Source: Lysobacterales bacterium
GTDB taxonomy: Bacteria; Pseudomonadota; Gammaproteobacteria; Xanthomonadales; Rhodanobacteraceae
Length of the DNA stretch: 64,000 bases
Assembly: GCA_017305055.1 (NCBI GenBank)
Contig: JAFKMZ010000012.1
Location: 1-64,000, forward strand
Reading direction: 5' to 3'
Positions 57,001-64,000 of this stretch are shown one piece after another; the stretch's first letter is position 1, and the number at the start of each line of letters is the position of its first letter. The notes beneath the pieces were generated by a model. The model did no database searches and was not told the DNA's origin. It saw only the letters and a program-made list of their open reading frames with translations. The translations under genes were made by a program, and so were the position numbers.

Positions 57001-57016
57001 TGCACGAGCCGTGCCA
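57001..57016 (-). promoter_or_regulatory. Sigma-54 promoter candidate of the fliE operon
   Basis: The minus strand reads TGGCACG-GCTC-GTGCA. The -24 block is a perfect consensus match and the -12 block has one change (GTGC for TTGC) with correct spacing. It lies 63 nt upstream of the fliE ATG. Confidence 0.72.
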
Positions 57017-57067
57017 TGGACTGATGCCGCCCCCGCTTCCCTTTCTTCATTCCTGCGGCTTCCCGTT

Positions 57068-57125
57068 TCGTCGTTCCCGCGAGGCGCTCTTCAACAGCCG
57101 AAGGCTGGTCAAGCGGGAATGACGA
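57068..57125. repeat. GTCATTCCCGC-type inverted repeat before fliE
   Basis: CGTCGTTCCCGC (57069-57080) and GCGGGAATGACG (57113-57124) form an imperfect stem, and GGGAATGAC recurs at about 57190. This is a typical dispersed palindrome of proteobacterial intergenic DNA. No gene is seen between 56939 and 57228 apart from this and the sigma-54 site. Confidence 0.6.
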
Positions 57126-57228
57126 GGAGGAAGGGACCGCGCGAATGACGAGTGGAGTGCAGTGGGAACCACGAGACGAGGAGCGGCGGGAATGACACCT
57201 CGAGATGGGTAGCCGGTTGGATGGCCGT

Positions 57229-58662
<1,434 letters not shown>

Positions 58663-58997
58663 TCTCCTTCCTGATCATGCTCGGGCAGGCGGGTGACCCG
58701 CGTTGCCTCGCGCCCGTCGGCTTTACGTCGCCGGCTCGCTGAACGACAGAGCAATAACAGGGCCAGCCGCATGCCAGGGCTGGCGGGAAAGCGTCACCGG
58801 ACCCAAGGGAACATTGCCGTCGCGCTCCCGGGCGCCGCCGGGCAGCGCCCGATGTGAAATCGTATATTATTGATATATATGACGTTTTTTGACATCAACC
58901 GGCAGCGCCGGGCGCCCGCCGCCGGTTTTGCAGCGCGTCAAAAAAACTTCATGGGGACGTTGCAGGCGTGAACTGCGTCACATGACTGAGCCTTGAC
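58663..58997. other. AT-rich regulatory gap upstream of fleQ
   Basis: This 335-bp gap between fleQ and the PilZ gene contains an AT-rich island, 58857-58895 (ATATTATTGATATATATGAC and GTTTTTTGACATC), rare in this GC-rich window. On the minus strand TTGATG followed 17 nt later by TATCAA could be a weak promoter for fleQ. No gene or sigma-54 site is seen. The AT-rich patch may also be an H-NS-like or regulator binding site. Confidence 0.5.
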
Positions 58998-59552
58998 TCA
59001 GCCGGCAAGCTGACGCGCTTCTGCCACTTTTCGTCGGTGATGACGAAAGACCAGGCGACCAATCGCGTCACCCAGCGCGTCACCCAGCAACGCAAAGACG
59101 ACAAACACACGGCCGTCAGGGAATCGACGTTCCACCTGCGCCGCGAGCTCCAGGTGCAGGCCAGGACAGGCGTCGAAGCGTGGACGCAGGATGATCGCCT
59201 CGCCGCCGGGGACGAGCGCCGCCGGCAGCAGCGCGCCCACCACGTTGAAGCGCAGCAGTTGCCGCGGCGGCAGTACGCTCGTCGGCACCAGCAACTGGTT
59301 GACGATGTCGACCAGCGCGGTGAGCTTGGCATCCAGCCGCAGCATCTCCTGCATCAGGGGGTTGTCGTCGTCCGCCGTTTCCAGCGCACGCTCCTCGAGC
59401 GCGGCAATCGCGGTCAGCGCGGTGACGTTGCGCTCCACCATGCGCAGCTGCCGGCTGGACGACGGGGGCCAGACCAGCGGCTCGCTGTCCACGTGCAGGC
59501 TCTCCTCGCAACTCACGCGCTGCTCGAAATCGTCCCAATGCTCGGCGCTCAT
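58998..59552 (-). CDS. PilZ-domain protein, possibly tetrameric type
   Basis: A 184-residue protein. The C-terminal ~85 residues fit a PilZ beta-barrel (LLRFNVVGALLPAALVPGGE, then VERRFPDGRVFVVFALLGDA). Between residues ~35 and 90 there is a long helical insert with heptad-like spacing (NVTALTAIAALEERALETAD, then MLRLDAKLTALVDIVNQLL), reminiscent of the tetrameric PilZ proteins of Xanthomonas. The canonical c-di-GMP RxxxR and DxSxxG motifs are not evident. GAGGAG lies five nt before the ATG. Next to fleQ, it likely modulates flagellar regulation; that is inference. Confidence 0.72.
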   Translation of the reverse strand: MSAEHWDDFEQRVSCEESLHVDSEPLVWPPSSSRQLRMVERNVTALTAIAALEERALETADDDNPLMQEMLRLDAKLTALVDIVNQLLVPTSVLPPRQLLRFNVVGALLPAALVPGGEAIILRPRFDACPGLHLELAAQVERRFPDGRVFVVFALLGDALGDAIGRLVFRHHRRKVAEARQLAG

Positions 59553-59660
59553 CGTGGCTCCTCGGTGTCAGGAAGGCGGTGTGTCCGCAAGCATTAGATC
59601 ATTACCCTGCCCACTGTGGCGCGGAGCCGGGCCTTGTCGGGGCCAGGCTTTGCAAATGTT

Positions 59661-60346
59661 GCGGAGCCCGCTTGTGGTGGGCGATGCCCTTGTTTCGGCA
59701 TGCGCCGGTGCTTGGATCAATAACCTGTAGAGCTTTCGTGCGCCTCTGGCGCCCGAGTCACTTCTCTTTTGCTTGTCCAAAAGAGAAGTAACCAAGAGAA
59801 AACGACACCCCGTTTGGCGCTTGCCGCCCATCCCTGGGCGGCAAGTCCGTGAGCCGGGGTCGGGCTTTTCGGCGGCACGTCCATATGCCGTCGAAAAGGC
59901 ATCGGCTTCCTGCCGATGCCCGCTACGCGGCCTGTCGACCCCGTCTCACCGCCGCACAGGGGACCCCAAAGAGCGAGCGCGCTCCTGCGCGCACTACTCG
60001 AAAGGCCGGCCAGTCCGCCGCTTCGTGCTCTTGCACCGAGTGCGGTCCAGGCGAAGGCATGGATGCCTGAGTAGAGGCAACGCAGGAGCGGTTGCCCGAT
60101 GGACCGCCCGCTCTTGGGCCCCCTGTGCGGCGGTGAGGATCGGACGATCAGGCCCGAAGGGGGCTCGACAGGAGGTCGAGCCTTTTTCGACGGTACATGG
60201 ACGTACCGCCGAAAAGCCCGGCCGGCCCTCACGCACTTTCCGGGCAGGATGCCCGGAAAGCGCCAAACGGGGTGGCTTTTCTCTTTGGTTACTTTCTCTT
60301 TGGCCACTCAAAGAGAAAGTGACTCGGGCGCCGGAGGCGCACGAAA
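59661..60346. mobile_element. Long inverted-repeat element, copy B
   Basis: A second copy of the element at 46034. The core runs from AGAGCTTTCGTGCGCC (59730) to GCGCACGAAAG (60346) and is ~41 bp longer than copy A because of an extra hairpin in the centre (about 60051-60098). The left REP-like end (GCGGAGCCCGCTTGTG) is present; the right end is missing. Stems change sequence but keep pairing between copies: CTTGCCGCCCATCCCTGGGC here, CTTTCCACCCATCCATGGGT in copy A. Together with ~100 bp on each side it fills 59553-60447; no gene is seen there. Confidence 0.83.
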
Positions 60347-60357
60347 GTAACGCGCGC

Positions 60358-60441
60358 CTTGATAATTCGCGGCCCATCGGCTTGATAACTCGCTCATAGA
60401 AAATTTGCACACCGCGCAAAGGAATGCCGTGATGTGCAAAT
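60358..60441. repeat. Direct and inverted repeats at the prophage edge
   Basis: CTTGATAATTCGC (60358-60370) recurs as CTTGATAACTCGC (60381-60393), and ATTTGCACA (60403-60411) is inverted as TGTGCAAAT (60433-60441). They lie between the right end of element copy B and the stop of the phage methylase gene. Possible roles are a terminator, an operator or a prophage attachment end. Confidence 0.4.
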
Positions 60442-60447
60442 CATGCC

Positions 60448-61251
60448 TCAGAACAAGCCCGCCGGCTCGGCCGCGATGTCCCAGCTGAAGATCAAGAGCT
60501 CAGTTCGTTCGGCTCCCTTCCCCATGCCGACCGTGTAGCGGATGTCTGTCGTCTCGGTGTGGAACGCTGCGAACAGCCGCCGGATGTCAGGATGGTCGCC
60601 AAGGCTGATGATCGCCTTGCCCTGCAACTGACCGATCGTGCTGGCCAGCTCCTCGTACTGCTCCCACCCGAACTCGACGCCGTACCCTTCCGTCTGCCAG
60701 TACGGCGGGTCCAGGTAAAACAGCGTGTGTGGCCGATCGTAGCGCTTCAGGCATTCCTGCCAGGGCAGATGCTCGATGTACACGCTGGCCAACCGCAAGT
60801 GCGCCGCTGACAGCGTCTCCTCCAGGCGCAGCAGATTGAGCCCCGGCGGCGCCGTGGTCGCCGTGCCGAAGGATTGGCCATCGACGCGGCCACCGAAGGC
60901 CGCCTGCTGGAGGTAGTAGAACCGCGCTGCACGCTGGATATCGGTGAGAGTCTCCGGTCGCGTCATCTTGAGCCACTCGAACACCACCCGGCTTGTGAGC
61001 GCCCACTTGAACTGGCGAACGAACTCTTCGAGATGGTTCTGGACAACACGGTAGAGGTTGACCAGATCGCCATTGACGTCGTTGAGCACCTCAGCCTCGG
61101 CGGCTTGTGGACGCAGGAAAAAGAGCGCTGCGCCGCCGGCGAAAGCCTCGACGTAGCACTTGTGCGGTGGGAAGAACGGGAAGATGCGCTCAGCGAGGCG
61201 GCGCTTGCCGCCGAGCCAGGGAATGATCGGCGCAGGGTTTGTTTGCATCAT
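60448..61251 (-). CDS. DNA adenine methylase (phage-type Dam)
   Basis: A 267-residue D12-class N6-adenine methyltransferase. The SAM-binding motif is IPWLGGKRRLAERIFPFFP and CYVEAFAGGAALFF (F-x-G-x-G type); the catalytic DPPY is in LFYLDPPYWQTEGYG. Two ATGs at 61251 and 61248 are adjacent; the first overlaps the stop of the small upstream ORF. Such genes often lie at the end of tail modules in lambdoid or Mu-like prophages and protect phage DNA. Target specificity cannot be read from sequence. Confidence 0.9.
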   Translation of the reverse strand: MMQTNPAPIIPWLGGKRRLAERIFPFFPPHKCYVEAFAGGAALFFLRPQAAEAEVLNDVNGDLVNLYRVVQNHLEEFVRQFKWALTSRVVFEWLKMTRPETLTDIQRAARFYYLQQAAFGGRVDGQSFGTATTAPPGLNLLRLEETLSAAHLRLASVYIEHLPWQECLKRYDRPHTLFYLDPPYWQTEGYGVEFGWEQYEELASTIGQLQGKAIISLGDHPDIRRLFAAFHTETTDIRYTVGMGKGAERTELLIFSWDIAAEPAGLF

Positions 61252-61403
61252 GCAAGCATTTTTCGTGTGACGAAACGTTGATAGGCTGGCCTGGCTCTGT
61301 CGACAGGGCAGGCAGCCTCGGGGGGCTCGCAGGTGCAATCTGCGTTGTTCTCGACGGCTGGCGTGTTGACGCACGCCGGCCGTCGCTGTCTTTGTCGGCT
61401 CAA
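61248..61403 (-). CDS. Small Cys-rich ORF between tail and methylase genes
   Basis: A 51-residue frame. A TTG at 61403 overlaps the stop of the tail gene (TTGA) and its own TGA overlaps the methylase ATG (ATGA), so coupling on both sides suggests it is translated. It has four Cys in its middle (one before NTPAVENNADCTCEPPEAAC and three within it) and a basic C-terminus (YQRFVTRKMLA). No homologue is recognised. Reliance on a TTG start lowers confidence. Confidence 0.5.
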   Translation of the reverse strand: MSRQRQRRPACVNTPAVENNADCTCEPPEAACPVDRARPAYQRFVTRKMLA

Positions 61404-62251
61404 GCCGGCATGGCGGGCATCTCTTCGAACGTGTAGTCGCGGCTGTACAGATTGCCGGCGACGTGCTGCACGTTGCCTTGTTGGACGGCGGCCGCGAATA
61501 ACGCGGTCCGCTGGAGGTAGTCGGGTGTCTGACCGATCCACCGCGGGATCGCACAGCAGCGCGCTGCTGCAACAAGTGCCGACTCGATTTGCTCCCAGTC
61601 CGCGCCGTTGGCCAGGCCCGAACCATCGACCTCTGCCGCTGGGGCAACGGTGAAATGGACCTGCAAGTTGCGCCAGCTCCGCGCCGGCATTCCGAACAGC
61701 TGGCCACCTTTTGACCGACGCAGAGCTGTGGGATCGATACGGCCACGTGCCCAGCCCGCTTCGTGCGGGATATCTACCGCTGGACCGACCCACGCTTCGC
61801 CGACATCGAACGTGCTGTCGGCGGCGATCGACGCCGCGCCGTTGATGTCGTTCGCAATGCGGTATTCCACACCGATCACGGCGTCCAGGCCAGCGTCCAG
61901 CACGAACCAGGCGCAGCGCGAGCCGTCGGGAAGCTGCACGACGCGTTGGCTGGGCTCGTCGGCCAGGTACGTGTAGCCGGCGTCGGCTGCGCGACGGAAC
62001 GCGAGCGTGATCAGCGTTCCGACGGGCAGCGTCAGGCCCAGCAGGCAGACAACCCGCGGCACCAGCGCCGTGGCCCACGTGCCACGCAGGGTCAGCACGC
62101 TCGCCGTGGTCTGCGTGCCGGTGAGCCACTGCAGGCGGGCCGCCGCCGCCGGGCGGCCGTTGGTCAGCACGCCAGCGTCGGTGAGCCAGGCTGCGCCGGC
62201 GCCGATCAGGCTCCAGGCGATATCCGTGGGTCGGTTGTACGAAATCAGCAT
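61400..62251 (-). CDS. Phage tail-region protein of unknown function
   Basis: A 283-residue protein, ATG at 62251 (MLISYNRPTDIAWSLIGAG). It is beta-rich with many Gly, Ala and Trp and has no recognised domain. Segments such as TLRGTWATALVPRVVCLLGL and RIDPTALRRSKGGQLFGMPA appear in the second half of tail-tip clusters. It ends overlapping the small Cys-rich ORF and starts 4 nt after the large tail protein, so it belongs to the same late operon. Confidence 0.7.
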   Translation of the reverse strand: MLISYNRPTDIAWSLIGAGAAWLTDAGVLTNGRPAAAARLQWLTGTQTTASVLTLRGTWATALVPRVVCLLGLTLPVGTLITLAFRRAADAGYTYLADEPSQRVVQLPDGSRCAWFVLDAGLDAVIGVEYRIANDINGAASIAADSTFDVGEAWVGPAVDIPHEAGWARGRIDPTALRRSKGGQLFGMPARSWRNLQVHFTVAPAAEVDGSGLANGADWEQIESALVAAARCCAIPRWIGQTPDYLQRTALFAAAVQQGNVQHVAGNLYSRDYTFEEMPAMPA

Positions 62252-62255
62252 GGCA

Positions 62256-64000
62256 TCAGCCCCAGCAGATGATAGTTGCGGTGCCGGCGAGCAGGTCCGG
62301 CTCGAAGTCGATCACCAGCACCGGCTTGCCGCCCAGCAGGCCGTACTTCGGGTATGTCAGCGTCCACACTTGGCCAAGGTCCAGCCCGGGAAGCGCCTCG
62401 AGCTCGACCGCGACCGAGTAGAACCAGCGCGGCACGGTGTAGATCTTCCCGATGCGGTCAATTTCGGCCTGGCCATCTGTGGCTTGGTCGAAACAGCTCG
62501 CCGCCGGCGTCGCGTACAGCGCGTGCCGGTAGGCGCCAGACAGGGGCTGCGCTGTACTCACCACCTCTTGGTACTGGCGCAGCATGGATTGCCGCACCGA
62601 GAGCGGGAAGTTGGTACTGGCGCTGACCAGGTCGCCGTCGCTCAGCGCGGCCCAGTTGCGGCGCACCCCCATCTGGGTCGTGAGGCCCGGCGCCGTGTCC
62701 ATCGTGGGCAGCAGGTCGCCCGACATCGCGTTGATGTCGATCGTACCAACCGGTGCACCCGCATCCTCCGGTGCAACCAGGCGAGTGAATCGCAACACGC
62801 CAGCGGCATCGGCCCACTTGCACGCCGTGTAGCTGGCCAGGGCTACGTCCAGCGCCTGCGCCACGCTCTCGCCGCCGGCGAGATACACGCCCAAGCCGGC
62901 GTACCCGCTGTCGGTGTCGATGGCCTGCGCATCCGCCTGCGACCACGCGACGTCGACCTGGCCGCCGCGGACATCGAGGATCTGGTGCAGGTAATCGGCG
63001 AGCTTGATGCTCTGCAGGGTCGCTGGCACCAGGCTGATGGGATCCGGGTTGTAGGTGTCGTCGTATTGGACAATCTGGATCATCCCGACGCTGGGTGGCA
63101 CGGGCATGGTCCCCGGCACCAAGGGCACGCCGAGCAGATACAGGTCGTGGTCGACCCCGTCGGCGTTGGTGAGCGTCAACGTGTAAACGCCAGCTTTCGT
63201 CCACGAGGCAATGATCGTGTCCGGCGTCGTGCCGGTGGCCAGGGCGATCTTGGCGTAGCCCTCCGGGAGATCCGGGATCGTGACCGTGATGCGGTAACTC
63301 TTGCCGGATCCGTACTTCGTGATCGATGTCAGCTTGAGCCAGCCGAGGCCGGTGGTCGAGGGGATATCCAGCGCCAGGTACGCATTGCGCAGGGCTGCGG
63401 AATGCAAGCCCACGCTGCTCGTGTCCGGCTGCTTGAGCACGTAGCCGGGATGGAACTCGAACAGGTTGCCGGCAGGGCTGAGATCCGTATACCAGCCCGC
63501 GTTGTCGACGAATGTCGGGTTCTTGAGCGGGATTTCGACCAGCGAAGAATCCGGCATCACATACCACGCCTTAGCGTTGCTAAAGGTCGCGGTGCCCGTG
63601 CCGTGGCTGTAGGCAGCAAACTCCATCACACCAAACGACGCGCCGGCGGGAGCCGTCTTAGTCGCGGTGTAGGTAGCCGTGGCCGTGGTGTCCTTCACGT
63701 CCGGGCCATCGGACCAACCGATCTCGGCGCCGCTGGCGTCGCGCCAAGAAATACGGACGCACGCACGCGAAGTGAGGTAGCCGCCGTAATTGTTGGTGGC
63801 GATGTCGCCCTGCACCTTGATCGTCGCGCTGGTGGACTCCTGCGGGAACGTGATCTTGCCGCCGGCCATCACCGGCGGGGTATCGCCGCCCGTCGTCATG
63901 CCGGTGGGCGCGCTGCCGTCGGTGCCGGTGGGCGGATTGCCGGCGCCGTCGAGGATGTCGTCGCTGGGCTGTGGCAGCTGGTCGCCGCCGACGCTGGACA
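62256..64000 (-). CDS. Phage tail tip/fiber protein, N-terminus off the right edge
   Basis: At least 581 residues of a large phage structural protein with no stop before the window edge; the ATG at 63899 is probably internal. The visible N-terminal part (about residues 40-250) has beta-sandwich, carbohydrate-binding-like repeats (ITFPQESTSATIKVQGDI, SYRITVTIPDLPEGYAKIAL), followed by a tail-tip-like module (IQIVQYDDTYNPDPISLVPA, GYAGLGVYLAGGESVAQALD) and a C-terminus LGQVWTLTYPKYGLLGGKPV. It heads the visible tail gene set and indicates that a prophage continues to the right. Confidence 0.78.
   Translation of the reverse strand, partial: SSVGGDQLPQPSDDILDGAGNPPTGTDGSAPTGMTTGGDTPPVMAGGKITFPQESTSATIKVQGDIATNNYGGYLTSRACVRISWRDASGAEIGWSDGPDVKDTTATATYTATKTAPAGASFGVMEFAAYSHGTGTATFSNAKAWYVMPDSSLVEIPLKNPTFVDNAGWYTDLSPAGNLFEFHPGYVLKQPDTSSVGLHSAALRNAYLALDIPSTTGLGWLKLTSITKYGSGKSYRITVTIPDLPEGYAKIALATGTTPDTIIASWTKAGVYTLTLTNADGVDHDLYLLGVPLVPGTMPVPPSVGMIQIVQYDDTYNPDPISLVPATLQSIKLADYLHQILDVRGGQVDVAWSQADAQAIDTDSGYAGLGVYLAGGESVAQALDVALASYTACKWADAAGVLRFTRLVAPEDAGAPVGTIDINAMSGDLLPTMDTAPGLTTQMGVRRNWAALSDGDLVSASTNFPLSVRQSMLRQYQEVVSTAQPLSGAYRHALYATPAASCFDQATDGQAEIDRIGKIYTVPRWFYSVAVELEALPGLDLGQVWTLTYPKYGLLGGKPVLVIDFEPDLLAGTATIICWG

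Overview
The window is high-GC DNA from a motile gammaproteobacterium. Gene order and family content point to the Xanthomonadales, probably Rhodanobacteraceae: lolB-ispE-tRNA-Gln-prs-rplY-pth-ychF with hemA-prfA divergent, DUF2069, the sigma/DUF3619/DUF3106 trio, and a flagellar cluster of the fleQ/fliEFGHIJK/fliLMNOPQR/flhBA/flhFG/fliA type. The assignment is inferred from synteny; no rRNA gene is present.

Layout. 1-10.1 kb is housekeeping: an edge-truncated ychF, pth, rplY, prs, tRNA-Gln, ispE (in one open frame with a GNAT domain), lolB and a TPR lipoprotein on the minus strand, then hemA and prfA on the plus strand. 10.1-13.9 kb holds acylphosphatase, a TlpA-like thioredoxin, a YihY-family membrane protein, WrbA, DUF2069 and DUF1697. 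13.9-17.1 kb is an accessory block: three intact minus-strand genes (GNAT, JmjC/cupin, threonine dehydratase-like) and one gene fragment. Each ends at or in a copy of a 55-120 bp inverted-repeat unit, an arrangement like a gene-cassette array. 17.4-25.2 kb holds thioesterase, AidB-type acyl-CoA dehydrogenase, a large secreted BNR/VPS10-like protein, a one-domain asparaginase, SufT and a small membrane protein. 25.2-29.9 kb holds the proton-translocating transhydrogenase genes, split by a plus-strand sigma factor/DUF3619/DUF3106 module. 30.0-32.2 kb holds nitroreductase, 5'-3' exonuclease and NUDIX genes.

32.3-59.6 kb is the flagellar and chemotaxis region. A sigma-28-like promoter precedes a second FliK-like gene and a short FlhB C-terminal homologue on the plus strand. 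Everything after that is on the minus strand. Read in transcription order it is PilZ protein, fleQ, fliEFGHIJK, fliLMNOP, a ~730 bp structured inverted-repeat element, fliQR, flhBA, a GATTCCC repeat block, flhFG, fliA, cheYZA, motCD and DUF2802. Sigma-54 -24/-12 matches lie before fliL and fliE, consistent with FleQ/RpoN control. The CheA here ends after its ATPase domain, and cheW, cheB and parC/parP are absent from the locus.

59.6-64 kb begins with a second copy of the long inverted-repeat element. It is followed by the end of a prophage: a DNA adenine methylase, a small Cys-rich ORF, and two tail-region proteins, one running off the right edge.

Most compelling unusual items: (1) the cassette-like array at 13.9-17.1 kb; (2) the two long, hairpin-rich inverted-repeat elements with compensatory changes, one of them inside the flagellar operon; (3) the CheA without P5 in a locus lacking cheW; (4) the GNAT-IspE continuous frame; (5) the split pnt operon.
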